64,000 bases of DNA from Micractinium sp. NFX-FRZ. Lineage: Eukaryota; Chlorophyta; Trebouxiophyceae; Chlorellales; Chlorellaceae. The stretch is from assembly GCA_029339195.1 (NCBI GenBank), contig JAPTJF010000206.1, positions 1 to 64,000 on the forward strand. Direction: 5' to 3'. Positions within the stretch are counted from its first letter, which is position 1; the number at the start of each line of letters is the position of its first letter. This document shows positions 21,899 to 33,100 of this stretch, one piece after another. Made by a program: the position numbers and the translations under genes. The notes beneath the pieces were generated by a model. That model saw nothing but the letters and a program-made list of their open reading frames with translations. It ran no database searches and had not been told where the DNA came from.

Positions 21899-22357
21899 GG
21901 CATGTCGACACGGCGATCAGGCGACACGCGAATGGTCTTGAGGCCGGATTCAGGCAGCGCAAAAATGCATGCTGTGCCACGTTGCGCTGTGCCGCCGCCA
22001 CCGTCTGCCGCCCGTCCCCACGCTGCTGCCGCACCTGCAGCCCACCACTCCAAGAGTCAGCCCCCCCGGAACTCAACCAACTCCATCAATCCGTCACTTT
22101 CATGCTTCCTGGAAGACAGATGGACAGCAAGATCAGCCAGGCGGTGGCGGCGCTGGTACTGCATGGCCCAGTCAGCAGGGGTAGGCAGCACCAGCCACAC
22201 ACTCACTGCTGAGTCTCCTACCCTGGCCCACGCCGATTTCACCAGTCGCACCCACCCTTCCGGCCTGCGGGCTACTCGATTCACCGAATTCGGCTGGTTT
22301 AGGCTGCCCCTAGGCCTGCCTGCCCTCACACACAACCCTGCCCACCAGCTGGCCACT
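21899..22357. other. Divergent promoter region, radA / monooxygenase
   Basis: 459 nt between head-to-head genes. Nothing recognised beyond the adjacent TATA-like element. Confidence 0.5.
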
Positions 22358-25300
22358 ATGGCTGGCCCACCACCGACCCCTCTGGATGTGTGCATAGTAG
22401 GAGGGGGCCCCGCTGGACTGAGCGCCGCCCACGCCATTTTGGCGGCCAGGTGAGGCCAGGGTGGGCGGCTGCAGCGCCTCTGCCGCCAGCGGCGGTTGCC
22501 CGGGCTTGCCCCTTCCCAGCGGGTGTTGATGCAACTCACAACACGGCCAGAGCTGCCTGCAGCTGGCGTGGGCCACACACACACGCGTGCTGCGCATGCC
22601 ACTCCATCTTCATGCCCTCTTTTCTCACCTGCGCCTCGCTTCTGCACCTTTGCTTCTCAACTCCCTGCCGCCCCCGCCCCACCGGGCCCTCCCCAGGCCT
22701 TCACTCAAGGTGGCGGTCTGCGAGCGCTCCGACCTGCGCCCCAGGGGGGCCGTGGTGTTCCTCCCCCCAAACGGCGTGCGCGCCATCCAGGCCATCTCCC
22801 CCGTCGTTAAGTCTGCCCTGCAGCGGCACCACACCAGCCACCTGAAGAACCGCAGCTTCTCCCCCGCCGGGGAGCTGGTGTCTTCCAGCGATGACGGCGG
22901 ACAGATTGCGGCGGCAGCGGCAGCTGCCCAGGACCCGGGCGCCGAGCGCATCCTGCTGCCCTGGCACGCGCTGCAGCGTGAGCTGGCCGACGCGCTGCCC
23001 CCGCAGGTACTGCACACGCGGTACCGCTTCCTGCGGTACAGCGAGACGGCAGAGGGAGTGCTGGCGGAGTTTGGCACCCCCGGGGGGCCCCGCCGCATGC
23101 AGGCGCGCCTGCTGCTGGGCTGCGACGGCGGGCAGAGCCTGGTGCGGGAGCAGATGCTGGGCGATGGGCCGCCGCAGTACTTGGGTGAGTGAGAGAGCGA
23201 AGGTGGTTGGCAGGGAGGAGGAGCAGTAGAATCGGGGGATGCCAGGCGGCGGGCAGAGCCTGGTTCGGGAGCAAACGGGTGCTAGTTTACTGGGCCAATC
23301 AGTACGTGGGTGAATCCGCAGAATGAGTAGCACGATTGATTGAGTGATGGAGAGAGGGCCTTCCAGGAGGGCTTGGCGAAGGGGAGAGGTTGAGGCGTGC
23401 GGGGAGAGGGAGGGGCACCAAGGCATGCCGCTGCAATATGAGCACTCCCGCGCTCATCGTCTGCTCATCACCGCCCTCACCCACCCACTCCCTCAATCAG
23501 CCATCCCAACAAGCCTCCCCTGCCTTCCCACCCACCCGGCCTGCCAGGCATGGCGGTCTGGCGCGCCGTGCGCCCCCGCCCCGACGACTGGCCGGTGGAC
23601 AAGGGCTACGTGGGCTTTGGCAAGCCGGGCCAGCCCAGCTGCCTGACCCACACGATTGGCGAGGAGGGGGCCATGCTGACGTGGCAGGCCTTTGCGCCCT
23701 GGCCCGACGACCAGCTGGCAGCCATCGGCGGCGGGCGGAAGGCCTACATAGTCGACGATAATGCGGATGCTGCTGCTGCTGCTGAGGCTGCCGGCCTCCC
23801 AGGAGCGGACAGGCTGGACGCAACCCGCCTGCAGCAGCAGGCAGAGGCAGAGGCGGAGGCAGAGGTGCTGGGGCGGGAGCGCCTGGGCCGGGCGCTGTCT
23901 GCTTTCGAGGGCTACCCGCAGGCACTGAGGGGTGAGTGGGCCAGGTGGGGTGGCGTTTGTGAGGCGGCTGTTGAGTATGTCTCAGTCTGTGCATTGTGGT
24001 GATGTCATCACTGGAAGCAACCCCACCACCAGCACCACCGCCCGCTGGTGCGCCTGCCCCCACCGCTGCAGGGGTGAGTGGGCCAGGTGGGGTGGCGTTT
24101 GTGAGGCGGCTGTTGAGTATGTCTCAGTCTGTGCATTGTGGTGATGTCATCACTGGAAGCAACCCCACCACCAGCACCACCGCCCGCTGGTGCGCCTGCC
24201 CCCACCGCTGCCGCTCCCTTCGCTCCTGCCGCCGCCGCCGCCGGGTGCAGACCTGATTGCCACCACCGACCCCGCCGCTGTCACGGAGCACGGGCAGTTT
24301 TGCCGCGACCCGGAGCAGTGCCAGGTGAGCTGGGACGGGTGCAGCTCAGTCATGGAACAACAACGGACTCGTGACTCGTTTGTGGGGAAAGGGACAGGTT
24401 CACATCAGGCTGGCAAGGGTTGCTCCGCAGGCCAGAAGTGGGGCCTCTTTCAAGGCCGTCCTGGCCTGGGCAAAAGACGAGGGCTGCCGGCGCCGGCAGT
24501 CCTCGTCTTGCCGGCTTGAGCCGGCTTGAGGGCAGCCTTGGGAGGGGGCAGAGGAGGCAGGCCCCCATGCTGGCACCACCGGCAAGCAGACCCTCACGCC
24601 ACCGCTACACGACCCCTGCCACACTGCTGTCGCGCTGCCGCAGGTGTATGCGCGCGGGCGGGTGGCGCTGACGGGCGACGCTGCCCACCTCGCCACACCC
24701 TTCCTAGGCCAGGTCAGCTCAGGGGTGCACTGGCTGCTGCCAGTGAGGGAGGCTTGCTTGTGCAGGCAGCGGTGCAGCGCAGCAGCGCGTCATTGTGGTT
24801 CAGTCGTGCATGCTGGCCTTCAAAGTTTGTGCTGTACTCCTTAATTGCCTGGCGCCTGCCTGCCTGCCTTGCCTGTCTGCCGCCTGCCACCTGCCTGCCC
24901 TGCCTGCCTGCCCTGCCTGCCGCCCGCCTGCCTAACCTGGCCTATTTGTCACTGAAAGGCCCCTTGCTTGCCTGCACTGTCCTGCGCTGCAGGGGTGCAG
25001 CCAGGCGATGGAAGATGCTCTGGAGCTGGGCAGGGCCATTGGTGAGGCAAAGCGCATGTGCATTTGCTCGCTACTGCCAGTTGACCTCCCATTCCCCACC
25101 CTCTCGTAAGCCTCCATGCCTGCTTGCCCACTGGGGCTGGGCAGGGCCGCTAGTAAGCGCTGGCAACGAAGCGTGCCAGCATGCCCCTCGTGCTGCCCGC
25201 CATGCCAGTCCGCAGCTCACCAGTTGTCATGCTCGCCTGCCCACCTGCTCCCCTGCGTGCTTCATGTAACCTGTTGGGTGCTGTACCGCCTGCAGGCCTG

Positions 25301-25702
25301 CACGGCCCCACCCCGGCAGCACTGGCTGAGTATGAGCGCGTACGGCTGCCGCTGTCGGGAGAGGTGCAGGAGGCGTCTGTGGAGGTGAGGGAGGAGCCTA
25401 ACTAAGCCAGGGGAGCAGCATTGCAAGCAGCAGAGTTGAAAGTAGATAGCACTGTAGCTGCCACGCGCTGCACGCTCGCCCCTGCATGTTGCCTGCACCA
25501 CGGCTTGGACTCCTCACTTGCCCCTCTGCTCCTTTCCACTCGATAACCCGCCATTCCGCACCCCATCACTCTGCAGCTCTTCAAGAACTTCATGGTGGGA
25601 AAGTATGACAAGAATGAGTTCCAAGTGAACACGGAGCGGGGCTTCACGAGGCGCACATTCGAGCCGCTGGCGCCGGCCGAGGCGGTAAAGGCAGCCTCAT
25701 GA
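22358..25702 (+). CDS. FAD-dependent aromatic-ring-hydroxylase-type monooxygenase
   Basis: Class A flavin monooxygenase fold (salicylate hydroxylase/zeaxanthin epoxidase relatives). Exons: 22358-22449, 22697-23184, 23548-23931, 24251-24324, 24644-24712, 24993-25041, 25296-25384, 25577-25702, giving 456 aa. The N-terminal FAD Rossmann motif is VCIVGGGPAGLSAA. The middle DG motif is LLLGCDGGQSLVRE. The second FAD motif is RVALTGDAAHLATPFLGQG, followed by AMEDALELG. The conserved Arg after the N-terminal strand is present (CERSDLRPRG). No transit peptide is evident; the Rossmann fold starts at about residue 10. Substrate cannot be told from sequence. A TGTAA lies 242 nt after the stop (25944-25948). 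Intron 3 carries an apparently perfect tandem duplication, and introns 2 and 6 carry exon echoes. Confidence 0.9.
23245..23316 (+). repeat. Intronic echo of monooxygenase exon 2 3' end
   Basis: gcgggcagagcctggt-cgggagca…cagtac-tgggtga matches 23126-23192 over about 65 nt, including the donor (now gtgaat). Confidence 0.85.
23928..24211 (+). repeat. Perfect 142-bp tandem duplication in monooxygenase intron 3
   Basis: Units 23928-24069 and 24070-24211 read as identical. Each begins aggggtgagtgggcc (donor) and the junction reads gctgcag|gggtgag, so one unit is itself a plausible GT-AG intron. Confidence 0.95.
25128..25156 (+). repeat. Intronic echo of monooxygenase exon 6 3' end
   Basis: ggggctgggcagggccgct-gtaag resembles 25021-25048 (ggagctgggcagggccattggtgag). 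Confidence 0.6.
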
Positions 25703-26345
25703 GCAGGGCCGGCAGCGCTATGGTGGCAGCTCCTCCGGGACTGGAAAGATCGATCCAAAGCAAGGTTTGCATGGGACTATATTGCGAGACAGTGCCATAC
25801 AGCGGTGACGCGCCGTCAAATCGCCGCGGAATGAAAGCCACTGTTATTTTATCCCACTACACTAGCAGACATTGGCAATCCTTGATGATAGCTTCGTAAA
25901 TAAAGTGCACTCCCTGCTTTGACCTTCTTTTTTCGATGTCTAGTGTAACCCCTGCACTCCCAACCTTTGCCTGGCGGCGCGACGGGCATGCTGAGCTCCT
26001 TCACCGCTTGACTAGCGCCTCAATAGCCCTAACTCACGCAGTCTACGCATGTCCTGATCGCCAAGACCCGTTTGCAGTCGCCGCCCAGCCCGTCAGGCGC
26101 TCCTGGAGGACCGCGCCTAACCGGTGGCTAACGGGTCTCGGACGACGCCCCGGCGCGGCCTTGGGCGCTCTACACACCCTTGATAGCCCACCCACAGGTC
26201 TGTGCCGCCGCGCGCTGCGGCGTAGGCCTCACATTGCAGCATGCGCTGGGAGCGCCAAGTCCCGCGCCGGCGCCTTTCCCCCGCTAGCGCCGCCCTCAGA
26301 GCCTCATTGGGCCGCGCTTGAGCTGTCGCGCAGGTCCGGAAAGGA
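25703..26345. other. Intergenic region, monooxygenase / AP2 gene
   Basis: Contains the monooxygenase 3' UTR with TGTAA at 25944-25948 and an AATAAA at about 25899-25904, then the AP2 gene upstream region. No gene seen. Confidence 0.5.
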
Positions 26346-29071
26346 ATGCGAATGGAGGTGGACGAGCGCCGGGACAGCCGGCTGGCGGCGGAGGACGCCG
26401 GCGGCAGCGACGAAGAGGCGATCAGTGAGGAGGAGCACGAGGGGGAGGAGCACGACTCGCCCCGCACCCAGCTGATCAAGGCCAACATAGCCAAGGTGAG
26501 GCGCAGGGCTGAGTACAGCGCTGGTTTGAGCCGGCACGACGCTGGCTGGAGTCACCGAGGGCGGGAGTTATGCGGGGGTGCCGGCACGGACGGTGCCCAG
26601 GGCTGCGGCCCAGCCAGAGCAATCTGCGAGCCTTGCACGTCTGGACGCCGATTGGAGGGTTGGTCTTTGCCAGAGAACATTTTCTGATCGGGAATGCCAT
26701 TACTGCCTCCACAGATCAACCGCCCATCCTCTTCTGCACCTGCCCCAACGCCAATCCTTCCCATGCCCTCGCTCTTATCCTGACCCCCTGCTTTGCAGGT
26801 GGAGGCGATCCCCATCCAGGAGTGCATCAGCGGCCAGCGCCAAGTGTCCACCGGCGCCAACAACCGCTCCGGCTACCGCGGCGTGCGGCGGGTGAGGGGG
26901 CGAGGGAGAGGGAGGGGTCGGGCGCGTGGCCGGACAGCCGGCATTGCCACAGCCCGCAGGGGGCTGCCTGTGCACCGGGCTGCCAGTCACAGGCAGATTT
27001 CACACTTTCCTTGCTGGGCCGACCTCACTGCCGGGGCATTTCGCCCCCTTGCATGAGTGCACACCTCCTTGTGTGCCCTCCCCATTGACCCACCCCGCCT
27101 TGCCCGGCCCCGCCCCGCCTGCAGCGCCCCTGGGGCAAGTGGGCCGCCGAGATCCGTGACCCCTCACGCTCCACCCGCCGCTGGCTGGGCACGTACGACA
27201 CGCCCGCAGAGGTGGGTGGCGCCTTTGGCGGGCCTTCAAGGCAGACCAGGGCAGGGTGGAGCACGGCATGCCGTTGCCCTCCAACCTCTCAACCCTCCAC
27301 TCATGCCGACCCACCCCTTGCCGCCTCCCTCCTCTCCCTCCTCTCCCTCCTCTCCCTCCTCACCCCTCCCCCTGCCCTCCCACCCCCGCAGGCGGCCCGC
27401 GCCTACGACGCTGCAGCTGTGGCCATCCGCGGCCACAACTCCCGCACCAACTTCTCCTACCCGGGCATCCAGCTGGACTCGCTGATCCCCCAGGGGGGCG
27501 GGGGACGCGCGCGGGTGAGTGTGCTCTTTGTGCGATTGAGGCCGCTTTGAAGTGTTTGTCGGTTGTGCTGTAGTGTGCTGGGCAGAGAGGCAGGCAGGCG
27601 GGGCATGCAGCTGGCCTTCTCCAGGGCGGCGGGGGGCACGGGCGGGGCGGGGCAGGGCAGGCAGGCAGGAGTGCGGGGTGGGGTGGTGCGTAGCAGTTCA
27701 AAGGATGGCCAAGGAGGCGGGCGGGCAGGGAAAGTTTGGGGCAGGGTGAAGTGGTGCGGGTGTGGGGGGTGTTTCCACATGAAGGCCAGAGAGAGGGGCA
27801 GGGAGGGAGGGAAGGGCAGGCAGGGTGCCTGTCAGTTACACGCCTTGGGGTTGTCGCCCCCTCCGCCACCCGGCCCCCCGTCGCTTCCCACCTGTGCTCT
27901 TACATGCTCTGCCCCTCCCGCCCACCTTCTCCTCCATCCCCGCCCGTTGCAGCGGGTCACTGCACCAGGGGGCGGTGCCGGCGCAGCACACGGCATGGAC
28001 CCCCGCCGGGCGACCCTCGGTGGCGGCTCAGCGCTAGCCCATGCTGCAGGCGGGCTGCACATCCCCCACATCACATTCCGCCCCTTCGGGCAGCAGCAGG
28101 GGCTGGATGAGGGAGTGGATGGGCCCCATGCGGCCACGGTGGTGCGCATCCCCACGCTGGCGCACAGCGTGGTGGGTGCGCCTGGGGCGGTGGCGGGCGG
28201 CCAGCGCGTCGTCGGCGGCGGCGGTGGCATGCCACACTCCCCCTTTGCATCGGCTGCCTACCAGCAGCAGGGGCACCACCCCTGGCAGCAGCAGCAGCAG
28301 CAGCAGGCGCGGCAGGTGCAGGCAATGGAGCGGGTGCGGGGCACGGTGAGGGGGATGTGGAGCAGAGGAGGGGCGGTACAGGGTGACGGTGCGGCCAGTC
28401 CTGCAGCCTCCCCCCGCCTCTTGATCTTCTTCCTGCCTCCTTCCCCTCCCTGCCGGACGACATGTCTGCCGGCTGTGCGCACCAACGATGCAGAGGCTGC
28501 TCCCCTCCCCTCCCCTCACCTTGCCTCGCTCCCTCCCACCTCCCGTCTGCCTCCCTGCAGGACGACCTGGCCTCCCGCTTCCGCCCCAACGACATCATGC
28601 TGGGAGGCCATGCCCTGGGCGGCCCGCTGGGCGGTGCCGCCGCGCCCAGCCCCACTGCCCACTTCACCGCCGACGACATGAGGCTCATTTCAGAGAACCT
28701 GGATGTCCTGCTCAAGAGCCGCACCCCCGCGGGCCCAAGCCACCTGGCGCCCGGCGCCGCTTCCGACACCTTGATCATGCCCATCCCCGCCCCCGCCAGC
28801 ACTGGCCCCCGCCTCAGGCGGTCTAGCTCCATGGGCCTGCCTGACGCGCTGCTGGCACGCCCTGGCTCGCCCTTCTTGCACCGAGTGGAGAGGCCGCAGA
28901 TGAAGCACCGCGGCGGTGGCGGCGGCGGGAGCGGAAGCGGGGGTGCCGACAGGGTGGCGGCAGCCCTGGGTGCGATGGCAACTAGCGGGCTGGCCATGGT
29001 GCAGCGCAGCAGCAGCACGCCGCCCATGCTGTCGCACCAGCAGGAGCGGGAGCGGTACCAGCAGCAGCAGT

Positions 29072-29105
<34 letters not shown>

Positions 29106-29724
29106 CCAGCGTGAGCAGCATGAGAGGGAGCAGCAGGAGCGGCTGCGCCAGCAGCACGAGCACCTGGCGGCGCTGCAGCTCCTGCAGCGCCAGCACATGC
29201 TGGCACAGCAGGCACAGCAGGCGCAGGCGGGCAAGCCGGGGGTGGCCGGGCGGCACAGCATCAGCCTCAGCGCCGACGCCTCGTCCAGCGGCGGCGGGGC
29301 AGCAGCCGCTGCCGCCACCGCGGCCACCGATGAGCGCCGCCGCCGGCTGACCTCCAACCAGAGCGAGGCCACGGGCGGCCACGGCGGCGCCACCGGAGGC
29401 GGCAGCGGCAGGGCCAACGGGGTTAGCTCTGCGAGCGCCTCTGGCTCTCCTGCCGGCACCGCCGCTGCTCCTGATGACCTGGATTGGCTGCTGCGCCAGC
29501 CCGCCACCGCTGCCGAGGCCCGAGAGTTCGACTTGCTGTTTGGCGGGGCGGGCGCGGGTGCTGGCATGGGCGGCATGGGCTTTGCTGTCGGCTCGTCGTC
29601 CGCCGCCATGCTGGCCGCTGCCGGCGGTGCCGGCGTGGGCGGCAGCCTGCTGTCGCCAACCGCGGGCCTGCTCTTCTCGCCTCGCGAGCGCACCGGCCTG
29701 TTTTCGCCGAAGTTCAAGCTGTGA
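26346..29724 (+). CDS. AP2/ERF-domain transcription factor
   Basis: Plant-type DNA-binding regulator with one AP2 domain. Exons: 26346-26495, 26799-26891, 27125-27211, 27392-27514, 27953-28345, 28561-29724, giving 669 aa. The AP2 domain (about residues 75-135) is spread over three exons: [39 protein letters not shown] and NFSYPG, with the usual YRG and RAYD elements. The N-terminus is acidic ([15 protein letters not shown]). The long C-terminus is low-complexity: poly-Gln (28288-28310, 29065-29105), Gly/Ser/Ala runs, an RRSSSMG Ser cluster of phospho-site type, and an [20 protein letters not shown] end. ATG 26352 is an alternative start two codons in. A TGTAA lies 214 nt after the stop. Target genes unknown. 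Confidence 0.93.
28447..28500 (+). repeat. Intronic echo of AP2 gene exon 6 5' edge
   Basis: ctccctgccggacgac…ccaacga…gaggc resembles the true acceptor and exon start at 28551-28610 (ctccctgcaggacgac…ccaacga…gaggc), about 100 nt upstream. Confidence 0.55.
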
Positions 29725-30117
29725 GCGCTTCGAGTGTGACAGACGCGTGCCTGTCTGTCGGTGTTGACCGCTGCCGGCGGCCCGCTGCAACCCGTGCGCC
29801 GACGGCACAAGCGCACGCACGCACCCACAAACGAAACCGAGACGTAGCATGACTAGAAGAACTGCCTTTCCACTTGCCAGTGATTGAACTGCCAATCTTA
29901 TCTAAGAGATACTTGCCTCACAACCAGTTTTCACTGTTGTAAATTAAGATCACAGGCGCGTCACGCGGCAGCAGCAGCACCGGCGGTGGGCGGCACTGCT
30001 GAGCATGCTGGACGGCGGCTGTACTCGTCTTGCTGCACGTGCATTGCTGCCCAGATCAATACCAAGGCCTGTACTACTTCGGCAACACAGGAGGGCTCGT
30101 GGCAACCAGCCGCAGCC
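29725..30117. other. Intergenic region, AP2 gene / NAA25
   Basis: Holds the AP2 3' UTR (TGTAA at 29938-29942) and the short NAA25 promoter. Nothing else seen. Confidence 0.5.
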
Positions 30118-33100
30118 ATGCCGCTGCTGCATGGCGATGAGAGTGCGTGGGCGGTGCTGCTAAACGGCACGCGGAGCATTCTCAAAACGTCGCGTCAATT
30201 GATACAATGCGCAGCTGCTTTACTTGCCCGACCTGCCCCTCCCCGCTGCCCGCAGCCTATGAGCGCAAGCTGCGCCCGCTCTACGATGCCCTGGACGCCC
30301 GCAGCTACAAGGTGATTGCTTTTGACCGCGCCGATGCAGTCCTAGCCGCGCCCCTCCGCGCCGTCTTTTTGCCGCCACTACTGCCACCGCCGCCGCAGAC
30401 CTGAACCCGAACAACCCTCCCCTGCTGCGCCTGCAGCAAGCGGTGAAGCTGGCGGATGCGGCCCTCAAGAAGTATAAGGGGGACCAGCTGGTGCGGGCCC
30501 TCAAGGGCTATGCCCTGCACCGCAGCGGCAAGGCGGAAGAGGCGCTGCAGGTGGGGCGGGTGGAAGGAAGACGATTTGCGCTCTGCTTGTGGGCATAGGT
30601 CGGCACTGCATGTGAGCAAGTGGGGTGAGGACCTGTGCATATTGGGTGCAGGCTGTGCGGCGCCCTCACACCCTCAACATAGCACTGAACCCACTTGTAC
30701 TGCCCCCTCGCCCGCCTCGCCCGCGCCGCAGCTCATGCGGGGCATCGTGGCTGAGGGGCCCGAGGCGGAGCGTGTGGTCATGACCATGGCGTACACATAC
30801 AAGGCGGCTGGGCAGCTGGAGGGGATCACGCAGGTGGGGGGGCGCAGCGGTGCTGTGGAGATCTATAGTAGCTGCTCTGTGCGTGATGTGGAGGATTGCT
30901 GCACTTGATGCGTGTTGGGGTCAGGGGTCGGTGGGTGAGCACAAGCAGGCGTGCACGGCCCCCTGGCAGGCAGGGTGGGCGAAGAGCACACGGGCGGGTG
31001 GGGGCCAGGGTGGGTGTTGGCAGTATGCGGGGGTGGCCTGGCTGGCGGCCCAGGAGGGCTCTGCTACCTTCCATTCTCATCCCACCCCATCACCAACCGT
31101 TTTCACCCTCCGTGGCCCCCCCTCCCCCCCTCCCCCCCTTGCACCTTGCCCCCTTTCCAACGGCAGGCCTACGAGGCAGCCGCCGAGCGCCTGCCACGCG
31201 ACCCAGAAGTCCTGACGGGCCTCTTCCGCTCCTACGTGCGGTGAGCCCGGGACGCGCATCACATGCCGATCACGCTGCCGCCCAAAGGCTGCGCTGCCTG
31301 CTGCGGCAGCGGTTGGAAAGCAGTGCTGCGCGCCTGCCAGGCTGCCCGCCCTGTCCCTGCTCTCCCAGGGGACATCTGCTGCCAGCCCGCATCTTGTCCT
31401 CCTCTCATGCGAGCCTTGTCAGCGAGGTTGCAAGACTTGACCTGCTGGCAGGCAGCATGCACTGCGTCGAGCCAGCAGGCAGCACATCCCGGCATCTTGC
31501 AGGCCGACATGCTGTCCCGCCCCAAACCCTACTCACCAACCGCCCCGCTCCTGCGCCCCCTAGCAGGGAGTTCAACTTTGTGAGGCAGCAGCAGGTGGCG
31601 ATGAAGCTGTCCAAGCTGGCGCCAGCTGGCAGCCCCGACGCCGGGCGGTGCACCTGGTGGATTGTGTGCTCGCTGGCGCTGCAGGTGGGCGGAGGCAGCT
31701 TGGTTTCCATTGGTTCAGAAAGTAGGATTATTGTGGTCGAGGTGGCTATGGTGTTGAGCTCTTGACGCTTTGCATGCCGCACGTGGGTGGATCGCCTGCT
31801 TGCCTGCTGGCACGCGGTGAGCACACACAATGGGGGGAGCGTGTGGGTTGTTGTCACATGCACTCATCTCTGGCCGACACTGACCGATAACGTGCGTGCC
31901 CCCTGCTCTGCAGGCGCGAGCCGTGCTGCTGCGCCAAGACCAGCGCGGCAGCCCGCTGCTGCCCGCTGCCGCGTCAGCAGGCGGCGAGGGCGGCGCGCCT
32001 GCCGCCGGCCTGGCGCCTGAGAAGCTGCTGCAACTGGCAGAGACAATGGCGGCGCGGCAGGCAGCAGCGGCGCCACCCAAGGCGGGCGCGGGCGCAGCGG
32101 CCGCTTCCAGCGGCAAGGCCCCGGGGGCGCTTAGCTACGAGGCGCTGCTGCTTCATTTGGACCTCCTCCAGGGGCAGGGCAAGGCTGCTGCTGCTGTGGC
32201 CGCTTTGGACGGCCCGCTGGGCGCCGCTGTGCCGCTGCCTGCCGACTTCCTGCAGCTCCGGGCAGCGGCGCTGGTGCGCTGTGGTGACCTGGCAGCAGCT
32301 GCGGCCTGCTACCGGCAGGCCCTTGCCGCTGCCCCCGATGACTGGCTGTCCTGGCAGCTTTACCTGGATTGCATGCTGCCCGGCAGCGGCGACGGCAGCG
32401 GCGGCCCCGGCTGCACCGGCAGCACCGGCGGCAGCCGCTTCCCGGTCGGCGTGGTGGGCGGGCTGGCAGACATCTGGGACCGGCGGGAGCAGGGTGAGCA
32501 GCAGGCGGCGGCAGTTGCGGCCGCAGCGGGGGCACCAGATGCAGCGGCACTGGCGGCTGTGGAGGATTGCGTGAGCCAGCTCAGCGCTGAGGTGGCAGGC
32601 AACGCCAGCTGGGCCGGCCAGCTGGCCGCAGCCACGCTGCGGGCGCCCCACCTCTGGCGGTGCGAGGTGCTGCTGCGTCGGCAGCGCCTGGCGGCCGCTG
32701 CTGGCAGTGGGGAGACGAGCGGGCACACCGCCGCTCCGGCGGCAGTCGCCGCAGGGCAGGAAGAGCTGGCGGCGGCAGTGGGTGACGCATTTGCACAGCT
32801 GGCAGCCAACTTCAGCTGCGTCACCGACCTGCGGCCCTACCTGGCAGCCCTCAGCGGCCCCGCCGCGGAACAACTGGCGGCACGGGTGCATGCCCTTGCC
32901 GCCGACGCCAACGCCGCCGACGCCGCCGCAGGCATCACTGGAGAGGCGACACCTGCGGCAGAAAACGGCGGCAACGGCGGCAGCAGCAGCAGCGCGACGG
33001 AAAACGGCAGCAGCGGCAGCGGCAGCGGGGCGGACAAAGGGGGCGGCAGCGGCAGCGGCAGCGGCAGCGGCAGCGGGAGCGGGGCCTCCGGGGAGATCCG

